Source: DATLMR01 sp035634255 (lineage in GTDB: Bacteria > Acidobacteriota > Blastocatellia > UBA7656). From it: DNA of 64,000 bases. How positions within the stretch are numbered: the first letter of the stretch is position 1; the number at the start of each line of letters is the position of its first letter. The notes beneath the pieces were generated by a model that searched no databases, was not told where the DNA came from, and worked only from the letters and a program-made list of their open reading frames with translations. The position numbers and the translations under genes are program-made. The stretch covers positions 1 through 64,000 of the forward strand of contig DASQDI010000089.1 in the NCBI GenBank assembly GCA_035634255.1, given 5' to 3'. Below, one piece after another: positions 35,807-43,747 of this stretch.

Positions 35807-36177
35807 ATCCAGCCTCCCGGCCCTCAGGTCGTTCATCGAATCGCCCGCCAAAGGCGAAAAATATATTAACGTGATTCCGGCTTGAGAGTTCGCATCTTTG
35901 CAGGAGACCCCGGTGTTAAGGTCTTCGCCGTCTATGACATGATCTGTCTGATCGCCCGCGGAAAATCCCCGGTCAGAAACAATCAGAAACAATCACGCCC
36001 CGTGTAAAGACCATCATCGCCTCTTCGACGTATGTTCAATCCTGGGGCGAGGCTCAGGATGACGACGAGTTCGAAAGCCAGCAGTGGCCCTCATTTTAAC
36101 TCGGCGGAATGGCTGTAGCAATCTCGCACGCCGGGCGGAACGGCCGGAGGATTCGCGTTCCGCGGATCGGAGGAGAT
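35807..36177. other. Divergent control region between two regulators
   Basis: 371 nt between the winged-helix/propeller gene (minus) and the HTH gene (plus), expected to hold both promoters. The most distinct structure is the tandem decamer at 35973-35995. The right end has GGAGGAG at 36169-36175 before ATG 36178. Confidence 0.45.
35973..35995. repeat. Tandem 10-bp direct repeat
   Basis: TCAGAAACAA occurs twice back to back (35973-35982, 35983-35992), followed by TCA. Spacing of one helical turn on the same DNA face is typical of side-by-side binding by winged-helix proteins. It lies between two genes encoding DNA-binding proteins. Confidence 0.5.
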
Positions 36178-36507
36178 ATGAGAAGAAGAATCACCATGAT
36201 AACCATCGAGAAGGAAAGAATCATTGAGATCATTTTGCGGAGCCACAGGGTCAAGGAATGGTGCGGGCAGTGCAACAGGCCCGTCGTGATGCTCGCGCCG
36301 GAGAAGGCGGCCCTCGTCGCGGGGGTCTGCCCCCGGCTCATCTACCGCTGGGTCGAGGCCGGGAGCCTCCACTTCATAGAGACTTCGCGGGGATTGTTGC
36401 GCGTCTGCGTCGACTCGCTCATCCCGCTGGCCCAGACCGCGCAGGAAAGGGAGCAGGCGGGCCGAGAGCAGGAATTTCAAAGCGTCCGGAAGGAGATCGA
36501 AAAATGA
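36178..36507 (+). CDS. Excisionase/MerR-like HTH protein with CxxC knuckle
   Basis: A 109-residue protein. MRRRITMITIEKERII is followed by a CGQC pair (C29, C32) and a helix-turn-helix segment LAPEKAALVAGVCPRLIYRW (39-58) leading to GSLHFIETSRGLLRVCVDSL, the excisionase-type winged HTH. The ATG at 36178 has GGAGGAG upstream; an earlier in-frame ATG at 36109 has none. It is coupled to the next gene by an ATGA overlap. No phage or integrase genes are nearby, so it is more likely a regulator than an excisionase. Confidence 0.75.
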   Translation: MRRRITMITIEKERIIEIILRSHRVKEWCGQCNRPVVMLAPEKAALVAGVCPRLIYRWVEAGSLHFIETSRGLLRVCVDSLIPLAQTAQEREQAGREQEFQSVRKEIEK

Positions 36508-37121
36508 GCACCTCGCCTCTGTTGAAAAATATCGGCTCGGGAATGGCGCCCGGCCGGGCGAAAGGGTTGAGCCTCGTGAGCGGGCGCGAGAGCGGGGGCT
36601 CGGGGCCTTCTCGCCCGAAGCGCGTTTACCGGTTCGGAGCCTACCGCCTCGACCGCGAAGCCCGCCTGCTGCTGCGCGGCAAAGAGCAGGTCTCGATCCC
36701 GCCCAAGGCATTCGACATCCTGCTCGCGCTCGTCGAAAACGGCGGCCGGGTACTCGGGAAGGACGAGCTGATGCAAATGATCTGGCCCGACACCTTCGTC
36801 GAGCCGTCGAACCTCTCCGTCAACATCTTTCTGCTCCGAAAGGCCCTCGGCGCGCGGCCAGACGGCGGGCAGTACATCGAAACGGTCCCGAGGCGGGGCT
36901 ATCGCTTCTCTTCCCCCATCACCGAAGCTACCGGAGCCTCGAACAAAGCCTTCGCCGTGCTGGAAGGCGGCGATCAGAGGGCGATACTCGACGAGATTAT
37001 CGGCAAGGGCAAGGGGTCGGTCCTGACCGCGCACGACGCACTTCGCGCGGCGCGGGGGCGGGGGTCGGTGATGCTGCTCGTGATCATGATCGAGCCGGGA
37101 GATTTAGTCGAGAGAGTCTGA
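36504..37121 (+). CDS. Winged-helix DNA-binding protein, probably truncated
   Basis: A 205-residue protein. Residues 42-137 form an OmpR/CadC-type winged helix closely resembling that of the 33461 protein (FGAYRLDREARLLLRGK, LMQMIWPDTFVEPSNLSVN, VPRRGYRF). Relatives usually continue with a membrane helix and a TPR or propeller domain, but here only about 65 residues follow. The end (EPGDLVERV) is encoded by the interspersed element R7, so the gene has probably lost its sensory half. Coupled to the upstream HTH gene. Confidence 0.7.
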   Translation: MSTSPLLKNIGSGMAPGRAKGLSLVSGRESGGSGPSRPKRVYRFGAYRLDREARLLLRGKEQVSIPPKAFDILLALVENGGRVLGKDELMQMIWPDTFVEPSNLSVNIFLLRKALGARPDGGQYIETVPRRGYRFSSPITEATGASNKAFAVLEGGDQRAILDEIIGKGKGSVLTAHDALRAARGRGSVMLLVIMIEPGDLVERV

Positions 37122-37171
37122 AATCATCAACGGCGCGCGGGCGCTGGCGATCACCCTGACTTCCGGCCCCG
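37090..37171 (+). repeat. Interspersed intergenic element, degenerate copy R7
   Basis: On the minus strand, ATTTCAGACTCTCTCGACTA and then AATCTCCC aligns with the element core ATTTCAGACTCTCTTTATAG and AATCCC of the other copies. The outer end next to the radical SAM stop reads TAG then CGGGGCCGGAAGTCAGGG, like other copies. It forms the C-terminal codons of the winged-helix gene. Confidence 0.6.
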
Positions 37172-38296
37172 CTACTTCCAGTTCCCGCGCGTCGCGTAAT
37201 TCTTCGGCAGTTCGTAGAGCAGGCTGCGGCGGGAGTGCCGCATGGAGTCGTGTATGAAGCAGACGTGAGTACACCAGCACGCCTTCCCGCCGTCGATTGC
37301 TTCAAGCTCCCGCCGCCGCTCTTCGGCCGACCACAGGGCCGTGAAGTCGTAATCGTAATCGGCGAGGCTCGCGAATTTCCCCCGCAGCTCGCATGCGCGC
37401 ACGTCCCCGTTGTAATCGATGACCGTGACCGTCTCGCCCGCCGTGCAGGCCATCGGCCACGCGGCAGGCCCTTCGAAATTGCTGTGCTGCGTCCGGTAGT
37501 GAGTGGTGATCGCTCCGACGTAGGCGACGTTCTTAACGAACCGCGCCAGGGCATTATCGTCCGCGAACATCCTGTCGCCGTACCGACGGGTCAGCTCCGC
37601 CGCGCGCCTGTAGATGCCGGGGAGGGCGTGGGGCGGGACCTGCTTTATGCTCTCCCCGACCTTCGTCTCCCCGCGAATGATGTTGAAGTAATGCCCGTCG
37701 AGGTCGAGATTCTGCCAGAGGTATTCCGACAGCTTCTCGATCTCCGTGTAGTTGTCCGAGCAGATCACCGTGTTGACGTTCAGGCGGAACCTGTGGGCGT
37801 ATCGCTCTTTGAGCGGGTAGAGCGACCTGATGCAGTCGAGCGCCTTCTCCCAGTTGCGGGGCACTCCCCTTATCTCGTCGTGGGTCTTCCCGTAACCGTC
37901 GAGCGCGACGTTCAGGTATAAGTCGAGGTCGGGGTGGCTCCCCAGGGCGTGATCGATTATCTGATAGATGCGCTCCCTGGCGATCCCGTTCGTCGGTATG
38001 ATGAGGCGGCGCACGCCATTATTTTTAACGAACGTGTCTACGATGCCGGGCACGTCGCGGCGCAGGGACGGCTCGCCGCCCGAAAGCCACAGGTCGGTTA
38101 TCGGCGGCATCGTGCGCGACACGGTCTCGATCTGCTCGAAGGTCAGGTCGCCCGGCCGGTTCAACTCGTCCCAGTAGAAGCAGGTCTTGCAGAAGGCGTT
38201 GCAGCGCGAGGTGACGAAGAGGATCACCGTGCCGAGCTTCTTCTCGCGGCGGGTAGATTGCAGAAGGTTGACGAACTTTGCTATCTGGCCAGACAC
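37172..38296 (-). CDS. Radical SAM protein with SPASM-like C-terminus
   Basis: A 374-residue radical SAM enzyme. The cluster motif is CNAFCKTC (C32, C36, C39) followed by the GGEP motif in LWLSGGEPSLRRDV. The C-terminal part has further cysteines (MACTAGETVTVI, VRACELRG, ACWCTHVCFIHDS), as in SPASM-type auxiliary-cluster domains. Such proteins modify peptides or sugars; none can be assigned. The nearest small peptide ORF is at 39895, on the other side of the TIR gene. Ends in TAG at degenerate element R7. Confidence 0.85.
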   Translation of the reverse strand: MSGQIAKFVNLLQSTRREKKLGTVILFVTSRCNAFCKTCFYWDELNRPGDLTFEQIETVSRTMPPITDLWLSGGEPSLRRDVPGIVDTFVKNNGVRRLIIPTNGIARERIYQIIDHALGSHPDLDLYLNVALDGYGKTHDEIRGVPRNWEKALDCIRSLYPLKERYAHRFRLNVNTVICSDNYTEIEKLSEYLWQNLDLDGHYFNIIRGETKVGESIKQVPPHALPGIYRRAAELTRRYGDRMFADDNALARFVKNVAYVGAITTHYRTQHSNFEGPAAWPMACTAGETVTVIDYNGDVRACELRGKFASLADYDYDFTALWSAEERRRELEAIDGGKACWCTHVCFIHDSMRHSRRSLLYELPKNYATRGNWK

Positions 38297-38357
38297 CCTC
38301 TCTCCTTCACGTCGTTTCGATTCGATTCCGAGGCCCGGCGGCGCGGGCCGCTTGAGC

Positions 38358-39590
38358 CTAGCCGCCCATTATGGCGCGTATCTTTCTTATGTGTTCCTGA
38401 GTTTCGGGACCGTTATCGTTAACGAGCTTCAGCAACTCGTCTATCTCCGCCCTGTTCGCCCTGAGAATTTCGGGGTCCATGCTCTCCAAAAGGACCAGAG
38501 TATTTATGACTCCGCTCTTATTTTTCGAGTCTGCTTTCGCCGCCGCCACGGCCAGAGACAGGGCATTCGCGTCCTGCTTGCCGGAGGCGATCAGCTTCGT
38601 CGTGGCCTCTATCCGCGACACCTTGGAATCGCTGAACATCTTCTGAACGTTCGCGCGGACCGAATCAGACCGCGGCGCGGTAATCGTGACGGACGGCAGA
38701 CGCGGGCGCTCGATGTCCTTTAAAAGCGCCTCCACCTTCGCCTGCCTGTCGGCGTCCGGCCTCAGTTCCAGAACCTTCCGGAAATCGGCGATGGCCTTAC
38801 TGTTCTGTTTCGTGATGACGTAGGACTGGCCCCTGTAAAAGTATGCGTCGGCGTAAGCGGGGAAGGCTTCGATTGCCTCGTTGTACATCAGGATCGCGCC
38901 CTCGTTATTCCCGTTCGAGGCCATGTTTATCCCGTCCGCCGTCAGTTTGGCGGCCGTCACCCGCGCTTCCTGCCCGGAGCGCCGATTACCGTCCGAGGGG
39001 GTGGGGGTGCCGGCAACATCGCCGGCCCGGTTATTGTTCCCCGGCCCGGCGGGAGGCCCCCCGCGCCTCTGGGAATTCATAAAGACGAAAAGAGCCGCGG
39101 CCAGCAGAACGACGGCCGAGGCCCCGATGATGAGGGGCATCCGGCGGCGGGAAAAGAGCGATCTTCTACCGAGACGGGCCGTATCGATGGCGGCCTTCGG
39201 CTTACTGATGAGCTTCGATATGCTGTCGAGCAGAATCCTCATCTCCGGGTGCGAAGCCGAGCCATCCCAGTCCTTAAGGTTAGCCGCCTGATGCTGCCTG
39301 AACCCGTACGGGATACTGACATCTTCGATCAGGACCGGGATCAGCACCCCCCGGTTCACGCCCTCCTGCGCCTCGTCTTTCACCCAGTCGGACGCGACCG
39401 AGGCTTCAGACCAGAGGACCAGAATCGCGCGGGCCGTCGCCAACTCCTCCCCGATAATCTGGGCGAACCTCTTACCGGCAGGTATGTTCCGGTCCCACCA
39501 GACGGTCCACCCGCAGTTCTCGAAGAGCCCGGCAAGTTCCTCCACTTTATCCCTGTCCTCGCGCGAGTAGCTGATGAATATGTCGCTCAT
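38358..39590 (-). CDS. TIR-transmembrane-TPR protein
   Basis: A 410-residue protein. Residues 1-125 are a TIR domain (DIFISYSREDRDKVEELA, WTVWWDRNIPAGKRF, LVLWSEASVASDWVKDE), with E73 at the position of the NADase catalytic glutamate. A helix follows at about 152-170 (PLIIGASAVVLLAAALFVF), then a low-complexity linker, TPR units (AILMYNEAIEAFPAYADAYF, AIADFRKVLELRPDAD) and a HEAT-like C-terminus. The TIR domain would be cytoplasmic and the TPR part periplasmic. It may be a stress or envelope sensor; no defence genes flank it. Confidence 0.8.
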   Translation of the reverse strand: MSDIFISYSREDRDKVEELAGLFENCGWTVWWDRNIPAGKRFAQIIGEELATARAILVLWSEASVASDWVKDEAQEGVNRGVLIPVLIEDVSIPYGFRQHQAANLKDWDGSASHPEMRILLDSISKLISKPKAAIDTARLGRRSLFSRRRMPLIIGASAVVLLAAALFVFMNSQRRGGPPAGPGNNNRAGDVAGTPTPSDGNRRSGQEARVTAAKLTADGINMASNGNNEGAILMYNEAIEAFPAYADAYFYRGQSYVITKQNSKAIADFRKVLELRPDADRQAKVEALLKDIERPRLPSVTITAPRSDSVRANVQKMFSDSKVSRIEATTKLIASGKQDANALSLAVAAAKADSKNKSGVINTLVLLESMDPEILRANRAEIDELLKLVNDNGPETQEHIRKIRAIMGG

Positions 39591-39894
39591 TCGGGCTTCT
39601 CCTGCGCCGGGCCATGCCGAACGAAGTCAACACCGGCCCGCGATGCATGCGGGCCTTATTGTATCAGAGATTCCGGCCAAAGCGAGAGCCATGAGTCGGA
39701 GCTTGCGGCGGTCTGGGTACGTGGCGTTGTTAGGCTCAGGCGGGCGTTAGGATCGGCCGCTTCGTCGAGGAGCCCGGCCGCCTAAACATTCCGAACATTG
39801 GAATCGTCTCTAAAAATTTTCGAGAGCGCGACCGGTTTCAGCCTGTTTTCTCGCATTTATCGGTGAGGCCATATAACAGGAAGGAGCAAACGCC
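39591..39894. other. Intergenic region upstream of the micro-ORF
   Basis: 304 nt between the TIR start and the micro-ORF. It should contain the TIR promoter (leftward) and the micro-ORF promoter (rightward). The AT-rich stretch CTAAAAATTTTCGAG at 39810-39824 is the most promoter-like part. Confidence 0.35.
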
Positions 39895-39960
39895 ATGAAG
39901 GTCAAAACTAAAGTCAAAGCGGGCGCATGGCTGCTGACCCCCGCGGGCCAGGCCAAGTGA
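39895..39960 (+). CDS. 21-residue micropeptide (KVKTKVKAG type)
   Basis: ATG at 39895 is preceded by AGGAAGGAG (39878-39886) at 8 nt, one of the best ribosome sites in the window, and a perfect 11-bp terminator follows. The peptide reads MKVKTKVKAGAWLLTPAGQA plus a final K. It is basic, with no signal or membrane segment. I recall short KVKTNVKAG-containing peptides in other bacteria whose function is unknown, but cannot verify the match. It could be a peptide precursor, a leader peptide or an unprocessed micropeptide. Confidence 0.6.
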   Translation: MKVKTKVKAGAWLLTPAGQAK

Positions 39961-39996
39961 TCCGAGCGAACGTCTCATCGATTGAATTGATTTAAA

Positions 39997-40024
39997 GGAT
40001 GAGGGGCGGCCTTGCCCCTCATCC
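39997..40024 (+). terminator. Perfect 11-bp terminator hairpin
   Basis: GGATGAGGGGC (39997-40007) and GCCCCTCATCC (40014-40024) enclose the 6-nt loop GGCCTT. It lies between the micropeptide (plus) and the MBL-fold gene (minus, ending 40035), so it could terminate both. Confidence 0.7.
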
Positions 40025-40034
40025 CATGTTCACG

Positions 40035-40763
40035 TCACCGCAGAGTTTCCGAGAGCGCGCGCAACAGCCCCGCGCCGTCCCCCTGCCACGCGCTGCCGTG
40101 CATGCACGCGAGGGTTCTCGGCTCGAATGAGGCTAGCCTCTCAAGCATGTCTCCCGTGCCCTGCGCCTGCGCGTAGTAGTTCATCTTCCGGCGGAACTCC
40201 TCGCTCGGCGCGAGTATGTCAGATTCCGTGATCGCGGGGAGATTCGCGCCGCCCTGCGTGAACAGGTCGCCGCACAGGAGAGTCCGCGTCTGCTCTTCCA
40301 TCAGATAGCCGCACTCCCACGCATGCGGCAGGTGCGGCGTGTCCACCCACCGCACCAGATGGCTCCCGAGCGAGAGAGTCTCTCCGTCGGCCATCGCGCG
40401 GGGCGGCCGGTCGGCGAGATCGTTGACCGAAACCATGGCCGCGACTGTGCCGCACAGGGGCAAAGCCAGAGGGGCCGCCGCGAGCCACTCGTTGAGCGAG
40501 CCGCACTCGTCCGCTTCGACGTGCGAGAAGGCGATATGACGAAGCCGATCAACAGGGATCACCGTCGAGACCGCCTCGCGGACGTACTCGAACATCTTGC
40601 GCGGGCCCGTGTGAAAGAGTAAGGGCTCCTCGTCGACGATGAGGTACTGGTTGAACGTGAACCCTCCCGGCCCGCCGTCCAGCACCACGGGCGTGTTGAT
40701 ACGGTAAATGCCGGCCGCGACTTCCTGAATATTAGTGCCGGAGTGTGCGTTCGTTACAGTCAT
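40035..40763 (-). CDS. MBL-fold metallo-hydrolase, flavodiiron-like
   Basis: A 242-residue metallo-beta-lactamase-fold protein of the ODP/flavodiiron-type group. The metal motif is HVEADECGS (HxExD form), not HxHxDH. Other segments are GGFTFNQYLIVDEEPLLFHT, TPHLPHAWECGYL, LCGDLFTQGG and CMHGSAWQGD. It lacks the flavodoxin domain of full flavodiiron proteins. The start at 40763 has AAGGAGAAG at 6 nt. Substrate unknown; O2 or NO reduction or hydrolysis are all possible. Confidence 0.82.
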   Translation of the reverse strand: MTVTNAHSGTNIQEVAAGIYRINTPVVLDGGPGGFTFNQYLIVDEEPLLFHTGPRKMFEYVREAVSTVIPVDRLRHIAFSHVEADECGSLNEWLAAAPLALPLCGTVAAMVSVNDLADRPPRAMADGETLSLGSHLVRWVDTPHLPHAWECGYLMEEQTRTLLCGDLFTQGGANLPAITESDILAPSEEFRRKMNYYAQAQGTGDMLERLASFEPRTLACMHGSAWQGDGAGLLRALSETLR

Positions 40764-40780
40764 AATCTTCTCCTTTATCA

Positions 40781-40981
40781 TCAAGCTTCGCGGGCCTCCG
40801 CGGAGTCGAGCGCCTTGCTCGTATCCGCGTGCTGCTCCCCGCGATTCTCGTTCGCGATCCCGTAGCTTTCGGCCAGCAGGGATTCGGCCTCATTATACCC
40901 GCGCGGGGAGAAGAGGCAATCTCCCGGCGCGCTCGGGGCCGTGGCCGTCTGCGCGTGTCCCGGCGGCAGGGCCTCGCGCAT
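40781..40981 (-). pseudogene. Remnant of a TPR (kinase-type) protein C-terminus
   Basis: In this frame the segment YNEAESLLAESYGIANENRG and then EQHADTSKAL matches the terminal TPR of Ser/Thr-kinase/TPR proteins common in Acidobacteriota (AEPLLLESY...LG...HPRT.EAL pattern, from memory). Only about 35 residues remain, with no start signal and no kinase or further TPRs. A decayed fragment is the best reading. Confidence 0.45.
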
Positions 40982-41133
40982 GAGGTGCTCGGGTGCCCAT
41001 TGAAATCTCCCCTTATATCTCTAAAGAACATTGCCGGAGGCGATTACCTCCTCACTTAATAGACGCGGAAAAAAGCTCGGTGAGGGATCACGGCGGGCGA
41101 AAAAATTTCAAGAAGGGTCATTCAATCGTCTGT

Positions 41134-41176
41134 AAAAATCACAGGCCGCGCTGATACCCTTCGACGCGGCCTGTGA
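41134..41176 (-). terminator. Rho-independent terminator of the 41213 gene
   Basis: Perfect 12-bp inverted repeat TCACAGGCCGCG (41139-41150) and CGCGGCCTGTGA (41165-41176). On the minus strand the stem is followed by TTTTTAC, giving a textbook intrinsic terminator 37 nt after the stop. Confidence 0.85.
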
Positions 41177-41212
41177 TGCGGGCGGGACGCCCGCGCTTGC
41201 GTGAGTCAAACG

Positions 41213-42694
41213 TCACTTGCGAATGCTCGTGACGATGGCTTCGGCAGCTTTCTCGATCTGGGGGGTGATCACGTCCTCGCCATCGGATTTGGCTTTCGCC
41301 TTGGAGGAGTTGGCGAGGATGGGCTTCTGTTCGCCCTCGGGGACCTGAAGCTTGTACTCAAGGCTGAGCTCGTCTTTCGCCTTGATCGAGCCTACGATCA
41401 GGTCAGTGTTGTAGATGATGGAGCTCGCGGCGCTGCGGGCGACGGCCTCCCCCGCGCCGCCTCCGCCGTAAGGCACCGAGGAGACCGCGGTGCCGGCCAC
41501 GTTCCCGAGCACCTTCCCGAACATGCCTCCGCCGCCCTTCTTCTGCGTAACGCTGGTGAAGAGAATGTAGTCGCACTGGCCCTGCTTCGCTTCTTCAATC
41601 GCCTGCACGGGCAGTCTCGCGGAGAGCAGTACCACCTCGACCGTCGGCCCGTTCAGGTAGCCCGCGAATGCGTTGCGAACGGCCTCGGCCGCGTTGGCCG
41701 ACGAGATGCTCTCGCTCATCTGCGCCTTCGGCAGGACCAGCCCTATCCTCACGGCCCCTTCCTTCTTCGGGGCGCTCGCGAGGACGGTCCCCGGCACGGT
41801 CGCGGCAGCAGCGGGCGAAGCGGTCGCGCCTGTCGCGGGCGTGCTCGCGCCGCCGGAATTATCTTCCGACGCGGCCGCGGCCCTCTGGCTCGCGGCTGCC
41901 GCCGCCGCCCCGCCGTAAAACTCCTGCGCGCTCTTGGCTTCTGAGTACCCGGCGGGGATGTCGAACAGGGCCGCGTCGAGAGTCGCCTTGCTCAATTCGA
42001 CGACTTCCGTGGTCATAGTCATGGTCTGGCGGCCATCTTCTCCGTAGATCGTCATCGTCTGCATGAGCGGGTAGCCGAGCTTGGCGCTCCCGACGGTCTT
42101 GTTCCTGTACTCGTCCACGCAGTCCGGCCTGCCGCCCGAGGCCATCGCGCCGGACGCCATCCCCATGCCGCAGTCGATGCCGTAGTCTAGATCGACGTAC
42201 CAGCCGTCAGTCTCTACTTTCATCTTGTAAGGGTTGCATGCGTTCGGGGTGGAATCCCCGACCATGACCGACTTTATGTGGCGCGCCGTCAGGCCGAACA
42301 TCTGCTTGCGCTCGCCCGTGTCGGTCAGGGTCGTCGTCATCGTGATGATGCCGCCCTTGCGCGTCGGCCCGGTCGCGGGCTGCGTCTGATTCGGCTCCGG
42401 GGCCGCGGCCCCGGTCGAAGCCGCCTGCGTCGCGAACGGCGTGATCATGTACGTGCGCGCCGCGTCGTTCAGTTGGATGTTGCGCCGGAGGTCGCACTGG
42501 AGGATGCTCGACATCTGCATCCCGGCCATGTTGTGCTCCGAGCGCTGGCGAGCCTTCTTGATGTAGGTCGTCCCTTCATAACTCTGCCCATTCGACGTGG
42601 TCCTGGTCTTTACTTTGATGTCGGCTGAGGCCACTACCGAGGCGCACAGCAGCACCACCATCGTGCTTAACATCGTCAACAAACTTCTCTTCAT
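41213..42694 (-). CDS. Secreted DUF4412-like envelope protein
   Basis: A 493-residue exported protein. A signal peptide (residues 1-24, ending VASA) is followed by a beta-rich domain, IKVKTRTTSNGQSYEGTTYI through LNDAARTYMI, as in DUF4412-type proteins that track substrate modification of outer-membrane material. A middle Ala/Ser/Thr-rich linker leads to a second alpha/beta domain (RIGLVLPKAQMSES, VEVVLLSARLPVQAIEEA, CDYILFTSVTQKKGGGG) resembling curli-type or ABC-substrate folds; the exact family is uncertain. Single-gene unit with its own terminator. Confidence 0.65.
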   Translation of the reverse strand: MKRSLLTMLSTMVVLLCASVVASADIKVKTRTTSNGQSYEGTTYIKKARQRSEHNMAGMQMSSILQCDLRRNIQLNDAARTYMITPFATQAASTGAAAPEPNQTQPATGPTRKGGIITMTTTLTDTGERKQMFGLTARHIKSVMVGDSTPNACNPYKMKVETDGWYVDLDYGIDCGMGMASGAMASGGRPDCVDEYRNKTVGSAKLGYPLMQTMTIYGEDGRQTMTMTTEVVELSKATLDAALFDIPAGYSEAKSAQEFYGGAAAAAASQRAAAASEDNSGGASTPATGATASPAAAATVPGTVLASAPKKEGAVRIGLVLPKAQMSESISSANAAEAVRNAFAGYLNGPTVEVVLLSARLPVQAIEEAKQGQCDYILFTSVTQKKGGGGMFGKVLGNVAGTAVSSVPYGGGGAGEAVARSAASSIIYNTDLIVGSIKAKDELSLEYKLQVPEGEQKPILANSSKAKAKSDGEDVITPQIEKAAEAIVTSIRK

Positions 42695-42776
42695 TGCTAT
42701 ATGTTTCCTTTCCCTAACCGGCTAGGACGAGAGGCGGTCAACCGCCCCTCCGTCCGAGCCTCTCACAGGCACTTGG

Positions 42777-42794
42777 GTACAACAGTCGTTGTAC
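42777..42794 (-). promoter_or_regulatory. Inverted repeat, operator candidate
   Basis: GTACAAC (42777-42783) and GTTGTAC (42788-42794) form a perfect 7-bp inverted repeat with 4-nt spacer AGTC, 83 nt upstream of the start at 42694. It could be a repressor site for the secreted protein gene. Confidence 0.4.
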
Positions 42795-42961
42795 GTGAAA
42801 ATCCGCTGATAGAGTTCAATTTCATCTGCATGGCTTTTGCGCGTGAGGGTGAGTCAGAGTCCTGATTCCGGGCGGAGAACCCGCCCGGCATTCGATGATC
42901 TATTCTGAACTCCCATTCCCTTATACAGCATTACGACTCGTTCGTTCCCGCGGGGTCGGCC

Positions 42962-43684
42962 TTAGCGGTCCTCGCCCTGCTTGATCAATATCCGGGTCAA
43001 ATTCTCCCCGGCGGGCGTGATCACGACCATAAGCCCCTGCCCCCGCAGCACGCTCACGCCTCCCGGCAGAGTTATATCTTTCGTCGAATTGATCCGGGCC
43101 TTGTACCAGTCCGTGACCTTCCTTATCGAATCGGTGGTCTGCAATTGCACCACGTTGCCAGTCTCGGTGCTGACCATCTCCATAATCTCCTCGGCTCCGG
43201 GGTACCTCGGCACGTCGACCCTGCCGACCGCGCCGGGACCTCCGGGAAGGGGCGGCGGGGGAGGCACCGGAGGGATGGGCGGGTGAGGTATCACGCCTCC
43301 GGGTCTTTCGGGAGGCGGCGCGATGGCGGTCACTTCGTCGACCGGCGCTTCCTTCTCGTCGAGCGCGATGTAAGCCCCGAGCACCGCGACGATGAGTAGC
43401 AGCACTCCCACTACAATGCCGAGGATTAACGCGGTGCTCCGGTTATTGCCGCGCCCCAGGTTATTGGTCGAAGGGGCCTGCGGCAGCGGCATGGGCGCGG
43501 CGGGGTAATAAGACGGGCTCGTGAAGCCGTCATTCATCGGGCGCGTGGGCGCTTCGTAATCCGTGGGAGAGAAGTAGCCGTCAGGGCCGGGGTCCATCCG
43601 GCTCACGGGCTGCCCGCACCGGCGGCAGAACCTCGCCGTCTCTTCAGCCTGAATCCCGCAGTTGTTACATTTAATGAGGCCCAT
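42962..43684 (-). CDS. Zinc-ribbon membrane protein with proline-rich linker
   Basis: A 240-residue protein. It starts with a zinc ribbon, IKCNNCGIQAEETARFCRRC (C6, C9, C20, C23), then a Pro/Tyr-rich stretch, one helix (about 85-106, ALILGIVVGVLLLIVAVLGA), a second polyproline segment, and an extracytoplasmic alpha/beta domain (VPRYPGAEEIMEMVSTETG, TDWYKARINSTKD) seen in many Acidobacteriota membrane proteins. Function unknown. Monocistronic. Confidence 0.65.
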   Translation of the reverse strand: MGLIKCNNCGIQAEETARFCRRCGQPVSRMDPGPDGYFSPTDYEAPTRPMNDGFTSPSYYPAAPMPLPQAPSTNNLGRGNNRSTALILGIVVGVLLLIVAVLGAYIALDEKEAPVDEVTAIAPPPERPGGVIPHPPIPPVPPPPPLPGGPGAVGRVDVPRYPGAEEIMEMVSTETGNVVQLQTTDSIRKVTDWYKARINSTKDITLPGGVSVLRGQGLMVVITPAGENLTRILIKQGEDR

Positions 43685-43747
43685 AAGCGAGTGTTAAGAT
43701 TACGCCATAGCCGGAGACGGATGCAAGGGGGCCGGTCGGAGCGGCCG

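Noticed and set aside
36178..36507. Excisionase of a prophage
   Set aside because: No integrase, attachment-site repeat or phage genes; translationally coupled to a winged-helix regulator instead.
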